The position numbers and the translations under genes were made by a program. DNA of 64,000 bases from Streptomyces flavofungini (GTDB lineage Bacteria; Actinomycetota; Actinomycetes; Streptomycetales; Streptomycetaceae): the NCBI RefSeq assembly GCF_030388665.1, contig NZ_CP128846.1:1240001-1304000 (forward strand), written 5' to 3'. Shown here piece by piece: positions 30,974-40,136 of this stretch (within the stretch, counting starts at the first letter, position 1; each line of letters begins with the position of its first letter). Under the pieces are notes generated by a model that saw only the letters and a list, made by a program, of their open reading frames with translations, ran no database searches and was not told the origin of the DNA.

Positions 30974-33205
30974 TCAGTCCTGGGAGGCGGCCGGGACGGT
31001 GCGCGGCGAGCGCGGCTCGCCCCACACCTTCGAGCCCAGCAGTTTCAACGCGGCGGGCAGCAGCACCCCGCGGATCAAGGTGGCGTCGAGCAGGATGGCG
31101 ACGGCCAGTCCCACGCCCAACTGCTTCATTTCCAGGGTCGAGAGCGTCGCGAAGACCGCGAACACGGCGACCATGATCACAGCGGCTGTGGTGACCACAC
31201 CGGCGGAGGTGAGAATGCCGTGCCTAATCGCCTCATGTGCAGAGCCCCCCCGGCTGACACCCTCACGAATCCGGCTCAGAACGAAGACGTGGTAGTCCAT
31301 CGACAGGCCGTAAAGAACTACGAACAGGATAAGCGGCAGCCAGGAAACGACCGCTCCATTTGAGTCAAAGCCCAGGATGTTTTCGGCCCACTCGTGCTGG
31401 AAGACCAGGACGAGGATGCCGTAAGCCGCCGTCACGGAAAGGACGTTGAGGGCGCCGGTGAGCAGCGCGAGCGCCACGGAGCGGAACGCGAGCAGCATGA
31501 TCCCCAGGCAGAGCAGCATCACGAAGCCGATCACCATCGGCAGCCGGTCCTTGAGCGTCTTGGAGAAGTCCGTGGAGAAGGCGGTGGCGCCGCCCACGGC
31601 CCACTTGTCGACGTCCGCGCCCTTCAGCGCCTGCGGTGCCAGGTCCGAACGCAGCAGCTTCAGCGTGTCCTTGGCCTGCTTGCCGTCGGCGTCGCCCTTG
31701 ACGTGCAGTTCGAGGCGGGAGACCCGGCCGTCCTTGGACACCGAGAGGTCCGGCTTGTCCGCGTCCGCGAACCGGCCCGTCGCCATGGCCTTGGCGTGCA
31801 GCCCGGTCAGGAGCTCGGCCACCTCGTCGGCGCGGGACTTGTCGGCCTGCACGGCGACGGCGTGCGAGGTGCCCTCGCTCGGGAAGGCCTCGACCACGCG
31901 GTCGTAGGTCCGCATGACCTCGTAGGAGCGCGGCAGGTCCTCGTCTCCGGGCATCTTGAGCTTCATGCCGAGCGCGGGTGCGGCGAGCGCAAGCATCGCC
32001 ACCAGGCCGATGGTCAGGCACACTCCGGGCGCCTTCAGGACGGGGCGCAGGACGGCCCCCCACAGCTTGCTCTCCTTGCCGACGTTGGTGCGCCGCCACA
32101 GCAGCGGGATCCGCGGCCGGTCGATCTTGTCGCCGAGCCCGGCGAGCGCGGCGGGCAGCGCCGTCAGCGAACCGAGGACCGCCACCAGGACGACCAGGAC
32201 GGTGCCGAGGGCGAGCGAGGAGAACAGCATGCTGCCGGAGAGGAACATTCCGGCCATCGCGATGGCCACCGTCAGACCGGAGACGAGCACGGCCCGCCCC
32301 GATGTCGCCACCGCGATCCGCAGCGCCACCTCGGGCGACTTGCCGAGGGCCCGCTCCTCGCGGCGCCTGCGGATGTAGAAGAGCGAGTAGTCGACGCCGA
32401 CGGCGAGCCCCATGAGCAGGATCAGGCTGGCCTGGTTCTCGTTCACGGGGACGACCAGCGAGGTGACCCCGGCGAGCCCCATGGCGAAGACCACCGCGGT
32501 GATGCCGAGCAGCACCGGCAGGCCCGCGGCGAGCAGGGCACCGAAGGCCACCAGGAGGATCACCAGGGTCAGCGGCAGGCTGATGAACTCCGCGCGCTGG
32601 AAGTCGGCGCCCAGCTTGGCGCTCAACTCCTTGGTCACGGAGCCCTTTCCGAGCTGCTCCACGCGCAGGTCGCCGTGGGCCTTCTGCTCCGCCTCGGTCG
32701 CCTTCAGCATCGGGCCGACGACGGCCTTGGGCTTCTTCTTGTCGTCGCCGGTGCCGAGGTCGAGGGTGACCGGGAGCAGCACGCTGCGCCCGTCCTTCGC
32801 GGTGACCGGGTCACCGACGCGGGCCACGTCCTTCACATCGGCGTAGCGCGCACGCAGCGAGGAGACCACGGAGTCTGCCGTGGCGTCGGAGAGCTTGCCG
32901 CTGCGCGCCTGGATCAGCACGCGCTCCACGCCCTCGTCGGCGAAGTCCGCGTCGTCCAGCATGCGTTCGGCGACGGCGGCCTGACCGGTCAGGCTGTCGG
33001 CGTCCTCCTGGTCCTCCACGCCGGTGACCAGACTCGCCCCGTACGCGAGGATCACCGCGAGGATCCACAGCAGCAGCGTCGTCTTGCGGTGAGCCATGCT
33101 CCAGGCAGCCGTGCGTTCCACGACTCCGCGCGGCGGGGCGCTCCCCGATGGGGCGCCGTGCTGGCGCGCGGCCGCCCTCTGTTGGGATTCCTCGGTCACT
33201 GACAT
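30974..33205 (-). CDS. MMPL-family (RND) membrane transporter
   Basis: The 743-residue protein has the MMPL layout: one N-terminal helix, a large extracytoplasmic loop (about 70-195), a block of five helices, a second large loop (about 400-555) and another five helices. Charged pairs typical of proton-driven RND pumps occur (G-V-D-Y-S-L-F and G-L-S-M-D-Y-H-V-F). Actinobacterial relatives export lipids, lipopeptides or siderophores, or give drug resistance. ATG 33205 follows GAGGAG; a TTG six bases upstream is too close to it. Divergent from a two-component system. About 31200-31395 uses many A/T-ending codons, unlike the rest of the gene. It could export the lipopeptide or protect the producer; this is inference from position. 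Confidence 0.9.
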   Translation of the reverse strand: MSVTEESQQRAAARQHGAPSGSAPPRGVVERTAAWSMAHRKTTLLLWILAVILAYGASLVTGVEDQEDADSLTGQAAVAERMLDDADFADEGVERVLIQARSGKLSDATADSVVSSLRARYADVKDVARVGDPVTAKDGRSVLLPVTLDLGTGDDKKKPKAVVGPMLKATEAEQKAHGDLRVEQLGKGSVTKELSAKLGADFQRAEFISLPLTLVILLVAFGALLAAGLPVLLGITAVVFAMGLAGVTSLVVPVNENQASLILLMGLAVGVDYSLFYIRRRREERALGKSPEVALRIAVATSGRAVLVSGLTVAIAMAGMFLSGSMLFSSLALGTVLVVLVAVLGSLTALPAALAGLGDKIDRPRIPLLWRRTNVGKESKLWGAVLRPVLKAPGVCLTIGLVAMLALAAPALGMKLKMPGDEDLPRSYEVMRTYDRVVEAFPSEGTSHAVAVQADKSRADEVAELLTGLHAKAMATGRFADADKPDLSVSKDGRVSRLELHVKGDADGKQAKDTLKLLRSDLAPQALKGADVDKWAVGGATAFSTDFSKTLKDRLPMVIGFVMLLCLGIMLLAFRSVALALLTGALNVLSVTAAYGILVLVFQHEWAENILGFDSNGAVVSWLPLILFVVLYGLSMDYHVFVLSRIREGVSRGGSAHEAIRHGILTSAGVVTTAAVIMVAVFAVFATLSTLEMKQLGVGLAVAILLDATLIRGVLLPAALKLLGSKVWGEPRSPRTVPAASQD

Positions 33206-33393
33206 CGTCAAAGCTCCTCGTCAGGGGGTACGCCGTGACGCTACGCAGCGGCCACCCCGGCGGTCAGGCGTGCAGCCACCCTTGGGCCGGTAGTGCTGCC
33301 ACCACCGGGGAAGGAAGCGCCTGCACGCTCGGAGAACAGCCGCCGTGCTGCCTAAGATCCCTGGTAGTCGAGTTGGAGGACCGGAGGGGCGAC

Positions 33394-34668
33394 GTGAGGC
33401 TGAGACCACCGCGGATCCGTGCGGCCTTGTATCGCATCGCACGAGGACCGCTCGGCCGGGAGACCCGCAACGACCTGTTGCAGTTGCTGACGACACTGGC
33501 GATGACGCCGCTGTACTGCGTGCCCGTCATCCTGTTCACGCTGGGCGCGGGCCTCACGCCGCTGCTGCTCCTCGGTCTGCCGCTGCTGCCCCTGGCCATG
33601 AAGCTGGCCGGGTGGATCGCCCGGGTGGACCGCGAACGCCTCTACTTCTTGCAGGAGTTGGACATCGACATGCCGCTCGCGCAGTCCGGCGGTGGCTGGA
33701 AGGACCGCCTGGAGCGGCTCTTCGGCCGCCGTGCCTGGCGCGAGCTCGGCTTCACCTGCGTCATGACGATGTGGGGGCTCGGGGTCGGCGGCCTGGTGGT
33801 GGGGCTGCTCGCGGCGGGGCTGCTGCTCGCGCTGCTCCCCGTGCTCGGCTGGTTCCTGCCGGGTGGCGCCTCGCTGCTCGGCGTGGACCCCTCGACCGTG
33901 GCCGGGATGGTGCTCGGCCTCGCCATCGGTCTCGCCCTGCTCGCCGCCGGGCTGTGGGTCAGCGGGCCGCTGGCGAGGACCGAGTCCGCGATGGTCGCCC
34001 GGATGCTCGGCGCCAACCGCGTCGACCACCTCGTCCGCCGCATGCTGGACCTGGAGGACAGCCGCTCCCGGATGGTCGACGCGGCCGAGGTGGAGCGTCA
34101 GCGCATCGAGCGCGATTTGCACGACGGGGCGCAGCAGCGGCTGCTTTCGGTCGCCATGAGCCTCGGCCGGGCCAAGTCCCGCTTCGACCGGGACCCGAAG
34201 AAGGCGCGGCAGCTCCTCATGGCGGCGCACGAGGAGGCCAAGGCCGCCATGCAGGAGCTGCGGGACGTCACCCGCGGCCTGCACCCGTCCATCCTCACCG
34301 AGCAGGGCATCGAACCCGCCCTGACCACGATCGTGGCCCGCAGCCCGGTCCCCGTCACGCTCTCCATCGGCCTCGCCGAGCGCCCCTCCCCGCGGGCCGA
34401 GGCGGTCGCGTACTACGTGGTGTCCGAGCTGCTGACCAACGTCGCCAAGCACGCGGCGGCGAACCGGGCGGCGGTGCGGGTCTTCCGCGAGGACAACCTG
34501 CTGCGCCTGCTCGTCACCGACGACGGGATCGGCGGCGCCGACGCCGACCGGGGCTCGGGCATCCGCGGCCTGCGGGACCGGATCCACGCGGTCGACGGCC
34601 ACCTCACTCTCTCCAGCCCCGCCGGTGGCCCCACCGTCGTCGACGTCACGCTTCCCTGGAAGGCCTGA
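33394..34668 (+). CDS. Sensor histidine kinase (DesK/NarL-partner type)
   Basis: The 424-residue protein has an N-terminal sensor region with about four membrane helices (residues 25-200). A HisKA_3 dimerisation domain follows with E-R-Q-R-I-E-R-D-L-H-D-G-A-Q-Q-R-L, whose His near 243 is the phosphorylation site. A compact ATPase domain has N-V-A-K-H-A, D-D-G-I-G-G and G-S-G-I-R-G-L. This is the usual partner of LuxR/NarL-type response regulators, and the next gene encodes one. GTG 33394 is preceded by GGAGGGG. The signal is unknown; the membrane-embedded sensor and the neighbouring MMPL and DUF4097 genes suggest envelope stress or membrane-active compounds. Confidence 0.9.
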   Translation: MRLRPPRIRAALYRIARGPLGRETRNDLLQLLTTLAMTPLYCVPVILFTLGAGLTPLLLLGLPLLPLAMKLAGWIARVDRERLYFLQELDIDMPLAQSGGGWKDRLERLFGRRAWRELGFTCVMTMWGLGVGGLVVGLLAAGLLLALLPVLGWFLPGGASLLGVDPSTVAGMVLGLAIGLALLAAGLWVSGPLARTESAMVARMLGANRVDHLVRRMLDLEDSRSRMVDAAEVERQRIERDLHDGAQQRLLSVAMSLGRAKSRFDRDPKKARQLLMAAHEEAKAAMQELRDVTRGLHPSILTEQGIEPALTTIVARSPVPVTLSIGLAERPSPRAEAVAYYVVSELLTNVAKHAAANRAAVRVFREDNLLRLLVTDDGIGGADADRGSGIRGLRDRIHAVDGHLTLSSPAGGPTVVDVTLPWKA

Positions 34669-34676
34669 GCATCACC

Positions 34677-35351
34677 ATGTTGCGCGTTGTCATCGCGGAA
34701 GACTCCGTCCTGTTGCGCAGCGGCCTCGCCAAGCTGCTGATGGACGAGGACATCGACGTCGTGGGGCAGGCCGGGGACGCCGACGAACTGCTCGCCCTGG
34801 TCGCCGACGTCGCGCCCGACCTGTGCCTGGTGGACGTGCGCATGCCGCCCACCCACACCGACGAGGGGCTGCGTGCCGCCCTGACGATCCGCGCGGGCGA
34901 CCCCCGCCAGCCCGTCCTCGTCCTGTCGCAGTACGTGGAGGCCAGGTACGCCTCCAAGCTGCTCGCGAACGGCAGCGTGGGGCTCGGCTATCTCCTCAAG
35001 GACCGCGTCGCCGACGTCGACGAGTTCGTGGCGACGCTGCACCGCGTCGCCGAGGGCGGCACGGCTCTCGACGCCGAGGTGGTCAGCCAGGTGCTCGCGG
35101 GCACGCAGAAGCAGGACGGCCTGGCGCCGCTCACCGCGCGTGAGCGGGAGGTGCTCGCGCTGATGGCCGAGGGGCTCAACAACGGCGGCCTCGCGGAACG
35201 CCTGTTCATCACCGAACGCGCCGTGGAGAAGCACATCCGCTCCATCTTCACCAAGCTCGACCTGCTCCCCGACGACCAGGGCCACCGCCGTGTCCTCGCC
35301 GTCCTGCAGTACCTCGACTCGCTCGCCGACGCCCGCAGATCACCGGAGTGA
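34677..35351 (+). CDS. LuxR/NarL-family response regulator
   Basis: The 224-residue protein has an N-terminal receiver domain (A-E-D-S near residue 8, phospho-acceptor Asp in L-V-D-V-R-M-P near 53, Lys in L-K-D-R near 108). Its C-terminal LuxR helix-turn-helix contains L-T-A-R-E-R-E-V-L-A-L-M-A-E-G and E-K-H-I-R-S-I-F-T-K-L. It starts 8 bases after the kinase stop, so the two form an operon and signal pair. Likely targets are nearby: the DUF4097 gene 53 bases downstream and the divergent MMPL transporter. Confidence 0.93.
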   Translation: MLRVVIAEDSVLLRSGLAKLLMDEDIDVVGQAGDADELLALVADVAPDLCLVDVRMPPTHTDEGLRAALTIRAGDPRQPVLVLSQYVEARYASKLLANGSVGLGYLLKDRVADVDEFVATLHRVAEGGTALDAEVVSQVLAGTQKQDGLAPLTAREREVLALMAEGLNNGGLAERLFITERAVEKHIRSIFTKLDLLPDDQGHRRVLAVLQYLDSLADARRSPE

Positions 35352-35404
35352 GTGCCCCCTGCCCCCCACCGAGCCGCGCTGACCATCCAAGACCGGAGTT
35401 GGAC

Positions 35405-36229
35405 ATGTACGAGACCCTCACCTCGACCGGCTCGGCGCCGAGCCCCGCGGGCCGCCCCAGGCGCTCCGTCGTGCGGCGCGTCATCCGCATCGTCGCGATC
35501 CTCACCGGCATCACGCTCGTCGGCGGAGCCGCCTGGTACCTGCTGCTGTTCCTGGTCACCCGCACCGACACCGACACCTCCGCGATCGACAATTCGACCC
35601 GCAACGTGGTGGTCGAGATCGACAGCGGCGACATCGACATCGACGTGGCCGGGCAGGGCGAGAAGCCTGAGCTGCACAAGAAGCTGACGAAGTCCCTGCG
35701 CTCGCCCGACGAGAAGATCGAGCAGGACGGCGACACCCTGCGCATCGACACCGACTGCGGGGAGGGCATGGGCAAGTGCGGCTCCGACTACCGCCTCACG
35801 GTGCCGGCCGGCACCCGCGTCAAGGTCGAGACCCGGCTCGGTGACGTGTCCGTGAAGGGCGTACGGGGATCGGTGGAGGCCCGCACCAAGATCGGTGGTG
35901 TCCGTCTCGAGCACGTCACCGGTGCCCGGCTCGTCGGCTTCAGCAAGACCGGCGCGGTCACCTTCGAGCACGTCGACTTCGACACCGCCGAGGCCACGTC
36001 GAAGCTGGGCGACATCCGCTTCGAGGACATCGAGCCGTTCGAGAAGCTGAAGGCCGTCAGCAAGATGGGCGACGTGGAGCTGCACCTGCCGAAGGACTCG
36101 GGACCGTACGACGTGAACGCCTTCACCAAGATCGGTGACCGCAAGGTGGACATCGACCGGGACTCCTCGTCCGGCACGCCGGTGGAGGCCCGCACGAAGA
36201 TCGGCGACGTGACTGTGCGCGGCGGCTGA
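35405..36229 (+). CDS. Membrane-anchored DUF4097 beta-repeat protein
   Basis: The 274-residue protein has a short basic N-terminus, one membrane helix (about residues 28-52) and an extracytoplasmic region of repeated strands. Turns marked R-L-G-D-V, K-I-G-G-V, K-L-G-D-I, K-M-G-D-V and K-I-G-D-V recur about every 20-25 residues, as in the DUF4097/LiaF-like beta-helix. C-G-E-G-M-G-K-C may form a disulfide. Such proteins often accompany envelope-stress two-component systems, where some modulate the kinase. ATG 35405 follows CGGAG. It is third in the operon after kinase and regulator. Function is inferred from family and neighbours only. Confidence 0.85.
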   Translation: MYETLTSTGSAPSPAGRPRRSVVRRVIRIVAILTGITLVGGAAWYLLLFLVTRTDTDTSAIDNSTRNVVVEIDSGDIDIDVAGQGEKPELHKKLTKSLRSPDEKIEQDGDTLRIDTDCGEGMGKCGSDYRLTVPAGTRVKVETRLGDVSVKGVRGSVEARTKIGGVRLEHVTGARLVGFSKTGAVTFEHVDFDTAEATSKLGDIRFEDIEPFEKLKAVSKMGDVELHLPKDSGPYDVNAFTKIGDRKVDIDRDSSSGTPVEARTKIGDVTVRGG

Positions 36230-36314
36230 CGCGCCCACCGACCTCGCCGCCACCGGGACCCCCGCCCGGCGGCGGCCTCCGGGCCCGCGGCATCCCCCGC
36301 GCCGCAGGCCACAC

Positions 36315-36352
36315 GAAGGACGCCTCCGACACCGTGGTCGGAGGCGTCCTTC
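36315..36352. terminator. Bidirectional terminator between convergent genes
   Basis: A perfect 16-base stem (GAAGGACGCCTCCGAC and its complement) closes a 6-base loop ACCGTG. It lies between the convergent ends of the DUF4097 gene and the aldehyde dehydrogenase gene, so it can stop transcripts from both sides. Confidence 0.9.
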
Positions 36353-36384
36353 GCTCGTTCGACGCGCTGCGCGCGCGGGCCGGG

Positions 36385-37914
36385 TCAGGGCAGCCGGAAC
36401 CCGAGGTCCGCGTCGATGTCCTGGACGTCCATCTGCGCGCGCTGGAGCGTGCCCGCGTAGTCCCAGTTCACCGACTGCCACGAGGTGAACTGGTCGATGA
36501 CCCAGATGCCCGACTGGCGGCTGCCGTTGCCGGACAGGCCGTTGCCGCCGAAGGGCAGGTGCGCCTCCGCGCCGACGGTGGAGTTGTTCACGCTGACCAT
36601 GCCCGCCGTGCAGCGCTCGCGGAAGGAGAACGCCGTCCGCGCGGAGTCGGTGTAGATCGCGGCCGACAGGCCGTACCCGTGGCCGCCCGCGAGGTCGAGC
36701 GCCTCGTCGAAGGTGTCGTACGCCATGACGGACACCAGCGGCCCGAACGTCTCGGTGCGGTACAGCTCGTCGTCGGGGCGCACCCCGGCCACGATCGTCG
36801 GGTGCGCGAACACGCCCGCGTCCGGGTCGCCGACGAAGCCCTTGCGCGGGCTCGCGGAGGTGATCCGGCCGGTGGCGGTGGAGCCGGACAGGGCGTGGTG
36901 GGGGCGGACGAGGTCCAGGGAGCCGAGGAAGTCCGCCAGGTACCGCTCGCCGATGAGCGGGCCGTAGAACACCTCGTCGCGCCGCGGGTCGCCGACGGTC
37001 AGGTCCTCCACGGCCGCGCTGAAGCGGCGCAGGAACTCGTCGTGCACGTCGCGGTGGACGATCGCGGTGCCCAGCGACGTGCAGCGCTGTCCCGCAGTGG
37101 CGAAACCGCTGAAAACCGCGCCCTGGACGGCGAGGTCGAGGTCGGCGTCGTCCGTGACGAGCAGCGGGTTCTTGCCGCCCAGCTCCAGGCACGGGGACTG
37201 CAGATGGCGCCCGGCGAGTTCACTGACCCTGCGGCCCGCGGCCGTCGACCCGGTGAACCCGATCTTCTGGACCAGCCCCTCCTGGAGGGCCCGCTCCAGG
37301 CCCGCGTACGTGGCCTCGCCGTCGGCGTGCACCAGGCGCAGCACGTTTTCGGGCACCCCGCCCGCGGTGAACAGCGCCGCGAGGGCCTCCGCGACGGCGA
37401 CCGCGGACTCCGACGGCTTCCACACGACGGTGTTTCCGCACAGGAGCGCCGGTACGAGGTACCAGGCGGGCACGGCGGCCGGGAAGTTCGCCGCCGTCAC
37501 GATCACGGCGGTGCCCAGCGGCTTGCGGTAGGTGAACAGCTGCTTGTCGGGCATCTCGCTGGGCACGGTCTGGCCGTACAGGCGCCGGCCCTCGCCGAGG
37601 AAGAAGTCGCAGGTGTCGATGACCTCCTGCACCTCGCCCAGGGCCTCGCCGTAGGGCTTGCCGACCTCCCGGGTGATCAGCGCGGCCAGCGCCTGCTTGT
37701 TCTCTGCCACGAGGCGTCCCACGTTCTGCGCGACCCGGCCCCGCAGCGGCGCGGGCAGCGCCGCCCACGCGGTGCGCGCGCCGTGGGCGGCCCGGGCGGC
37801 GGCGACCAGGCCGTCCGCGTCGCTCAGCGTCCGCTCGGCGACGACGTCCGCGAGGTCGGCGGGATTGCGCGACACGGTCTGCCGCGCGGTCGCGGCACTC
37901 TTCGAGTCAGCCAT
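36385..37914 (-). CDS. NAD(P)-dependent aldehyde dehydrogenase
   Basis: The 509-residue ALDH-superfamily enzyme has the catalytic Cys in A-G-Q-R-C-T-S, the general-base Glu in L-E-L-G-G-K-N, the cofactor loop G-F-T-G-S-T and the anchor F-P-A-A-V-P-A-W-Y-L-V-P-A. It oxidises an aldehyde to an acid. The aldehyde is not certain: the operon's lysine 6-aminotransferase makes an aminoadipate semialdehyde equivalent, so this could be a piperideine-6-carboxylate dehydrogenase giving 2-aminoadipate. Fatty or aromatic aldehydes are alternatives. ATG 37914 has only a weak GAGAGGG upstream. Its promoter region holds TGTCAC and GTGACA words like the NRPS operator, hinting at shared control. It lies beside the lipid cassette. 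Confidence 0.88.
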   Translation of the reverse strand: MADSKSAATARQTVSRNPADLADVVAERTLSDADGLVAAARAAHGARTAWAALPAPLRGRVAQNVGRLVAENKQALAALITREVGKPYGEALGEVQEVIDTCDFFLGEGRRLYGQTVPSEMPDKQLFTYRKPLGTAVIVTAANFPAAVPAWYLVPALLCGNTVVWKPSESAVAVAEALAALFTAGGVPENVLRLVHADGEATYAGLERALQEGLVQKIGFTGSTAAGRRVSELAGRHLQSPCLELGGKNPLLVTDDADLDLAVQGAVFSGFATAGQRCTSLGTAIVHRDVHDEFLRRFSAAVEDLTVGDPRRDEVFYGPLIGERYLADFLGSLDLVRPHHALSGSTATGRITSASPRKGFVGDPDAGVFAHPTIVAGVRPDDELYRTETFGPLVSVMAYDTFDEALDLAGGHGYGLSAAIYTDSARTAFSFRERCTAGMVSVNNSTVGAEAHLPFGGNGLSGNGSRQSGIWVIDQFTSWQSVNWDYAGTLQRAQMDVQDIDADLGFRLP

Positions 37915-38022
37915 GTTGGCCAGCCCTCTCTTCACGTGTGAACACCGACACGCACAAGCACGCGCATGTCGGCACACGGCCGGAAAGCCGTGTCAATGGA
38001 CCCTTAGCCACCTTGATCTCCA

Positions 38023-38051
38023 TGTCACAACTTTTGCCGAAGATCGTGACA
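38023..38051. promoter_or_regulatory. TGTCAC-(17)-GTGACA inverted repeat upstream of ALDH
   Basis: TGTCAC at 38023-38028 and GTGACA at 38046-38051 form an inverted repeat in the 152-base gap upstream of the aldehyde dehydrogenase gene. The words match the arms of the NRPS operator at 28397, but the spacing is larger, so this is a tentative co-regulatory site. Confidence 0.35.
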
Positions 38052-38066
38052 ACGGGGATATCGCCG

Positions 38067-38351
38067 TCAGGCGGTGGCCGCCCGCTGCTGCTCCCGCTCG
38101 GCCAGCAGATAGGCGGCGAGCCGCGCGACCGTCGGGTGGTCCCACACGGCCGTCGGCTCGACCTGGATGCCCAGCCAGTCCTCCACGTCGGCGGCGAAGG
38201 CGACCACCGCGACCGAGTCGAGGCCGTACTCCCCGAGCTCCTGCTGGGGGTCGACCGGCGCGTCCAGGTCGGGGACGTACTCGCCGACCCGGTCGACGAG
38301 CCAGCGTTCCAGCTCGTCGAGGGTGAGCGTGTCGGAAGCCGTGTTCTCCAT
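38067..38351 (-). CDS. Stand-alone acyl carrier protein
   Basis: The 94-residue carrier protein has the phosphopantetheine serine at position 46 in G-L-D-S-V-A-V and an acidic helical surface. It should carry the fatty acyl group activated by the ligase at 41815 while the two dehydrogenase-like proteins act on it, then present it to the first condensation domain of the NRPS. The order ligase, two dehydrogenases, carrier is that of the lipid-starter cassettes of ramoplanin- and enduracidin-type lipopeptides. ATG 38351 is preceded by GAGGAG. It lies 99 bases after the second dehydrogenase gene and is last in the cassette. Confidence 0.9.
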   Translation of the reverse strand: MENTASDTLTLDELERWLVDRVGEYVPDLDAPVDPQQELGEYGLDSVAVVAFAADVEDWLGIQVEPTAVWDHPTVARLAAYLLAEREQQRAATA

Positions 38352-38450
38352 CTGATTGCTCCTCAGGTCACTTGCTGTACATGTCTGTTGTCGCCCTTGC
38401 GTGCCGGAATCCGGCCGGGCACGCGGGCAGGTCCCGACCGGTCGGGCCGG

Positions 38451-40136
38451 TCAGCGGTACTGGCGCGCGGAGATGCCGAAGCTCACCGTGCGGTCGTCGC
38501 GGCTCAGGAGTTCGTCGACGAGGGCGCCCTCCACGTCGTCCGGTACGTCGACGGGCTGTCCTGCGGTGATGCCTTCCAGGCGGGTCAGGGCGGCGACGAG
38601 CCACTCCGGGCGGGCCAGGAAGTCGTCACCGGGCGCGTGCCGCCACACCCCGACGCACGCGGCGGCGGCGAGCGCCGTGGTGTACCGGGCGGCGAGGTCG
38701 CGGACCTCGACGGTGGCGGCGATGGACAGATCGCGCGGCTTCAGGCCCGCGCAGGCCTCGGTGAGTGCGCGCACACCGCGGATCTGACGCTCGATGAGGG
38801 GCCGCAGGGCCGCGGGGACGTCGTCGTCGAGGGCGGCGTTGAGCGCCATCACGAGACCGTCCTTGCCGCCCGCGGTGACCCGCAGGCCGGGCAGGTCGAG
38901 CGGCGGGAGTTCGGCGTCGGGGACGAACAGGGCCGCCGGGGCGGGGGCCGCGTCCCGCCACGAGCGGCGGGCGAGCACGGGCAGTTGCGGCAGCACCGCG
39001 GACAGGCAGGCGGCGCGGGCGATGTGCCCGAAGCCGACCGGCTTGATGTCCCGCGCCATCTTCTGGAACACCCCGTGCTGCCCGTCGCGGCGGTAGAACT
39101 CGGAGCCCATCACCAGCGAAAGCTGCTCGAACGCGTCGAGGGTCACCCCGGCCAGGAGGTACTTCACGGCGGGCGCGTAGGCGCTGCCGGACTCCGGCAG
39201 GGCGTGCAGCGACCGGGCGGCGACGGCCCCGAACGCCTCGCACAGGAGCAGGTCGGCGAAGGTGTTGGCCAGGGTGGTGCGCACCATCGGGATGGACGCG
39301 GCGTCGCGGCCGTAGAGGCGGCGCGCGCGCATGTGGTGCAGGGTGACGCGCAGGCCGGTGTCCAGCATCGCCGTGCTCATCGCGGGCATGGCGATGCGGG
39401 TCAGCTGGAAGGCGCGGTTGGCCGTCTCCAGGCCGGTGCCCGGGGCGCCGAGCAGCGCGTCGGCGGCGACGGGGAAGGAGTCCACCGCGATGCCGCCGAG
39501 GCGCACGCCGCGCATCCCGACGGAGCGGAAGCGCGGCAGGAACCGCACCCGGTCCGGGTCGAGGTCGGCCGTCGGCACGAGCAGCTGGGAGCAGGAGCGG
39601 GGGCCGCCGTCGGGGTCGGTGCGGGCCAGGAACACCATGGCGTCGGCCCGGTCCAGGTTGGTGATGGACTCCTTGCGGCCGCTGAGGACGAGGCGTCCTT
39701 CGGCGGGCGTGGCCGCGAACTCGACCGAGCCGATGTCGTTGCCGTGCGCGAGCTCGTGGAACGCGCAGGAGACCTTGTGGCCCGCGAGCAGCAGTTCCGC
39801 GGTGTCGCGCCGCTGGTCGGGCGATCCGGCGGTCCAGACGTTGACCGCCCCGAGCAGGGAGCTGGAGCAGTGGCCGAGGCCGAGGCTCGGGTCGCGCCGG
39901 TAGACGGACCGCATCAGCTCGATGAGGTGGTCGACGCGTTCGAGCCGGCCGCCGAGCGCGCCGGGCACGAACTCGGAGAGGATCCCGAACTCGTCGAGGG
40001 CGCTCGCGCCGCCGACCGGGACCTCCTCGCGTTCGTCGGCGGTCAGGACGGCGGCGAACCCCGCGCCGCCCGCGGCGTCGAAGGGGTCACCGAGGCGTTC
40101 CTCGAGGGCTTCCATGCGTGCGTGGACGTCACTCAT
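38451..40136 (-). CDS. Acyl-CoA dehydrogenase-like protein (second of pair)
   Basis: The 561-residue protein resembles acyl-CoA dehydrogenases (N-terminal helical domain, central strand domain around residues 130-240, C-terminal helical bundle), extended by about 170 residues at the C-terminus relative to the usual 380-400. These flavoenzymes place a double bond next to a thioester. In lipopeptide cassettes paired copies are thought to desaturate the carrier-bound acyl chain. Its ATG overlaps the stop of the partner gene by 4 bases. It is weakly similar to that neighbour and of identical length (562 codons each), consistent with an old duplication and a heterodimer. Catalytic Glu was not located by eye, so one subunit may be non-catalytic. 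Confidence 0.82.
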   Translation of the reverse strand: MSDVHARMEALEERLGDPFDAAGGAGFAAVLTADEREEVPVGGASALDEFGILSEFVPGALGGRLERVDHLIELMRSVYRRDPSLGLGHCSSSLLGAVNVWTAGSPDQRRDTAELLLAGHKVSCAFHELAHGNDIGSVEFAATPAEGRLVLSGRKESITNLDRADAMVFLARTDPDGGPRSCSQLLVPTADLDPDRVRFLPRFRSVGMRGVRLGGIAVDSFPVAADALLGAPGTGLETANRAFQLTRIAMPAMSTAMLDTGLRVTLHHMRARRLYGRDAASIPMVRTTLANTFADLLLCEAFGAVAARSLHALPESGSAYAPAVKYLLAGVTLDAFEQLSLVMGSEFYRRDGQHGVFQKMARDIKPVGFGHIARAACLSAVLPQLPVLARRSWRDAAPAPAALFVPDAELPPLDLPGLRVTAGGKDGLVMALNAALDDDVPAALRPLIERQIRGVRALTEACAGLKPRDLSIAATVEVRDLAARYTTALAAAACVGVWRHAPGDDFLARPEWLVAALTRLEGITAGQPVDVPDDVEGALVDELLSRDDRTVSFGISARQYR

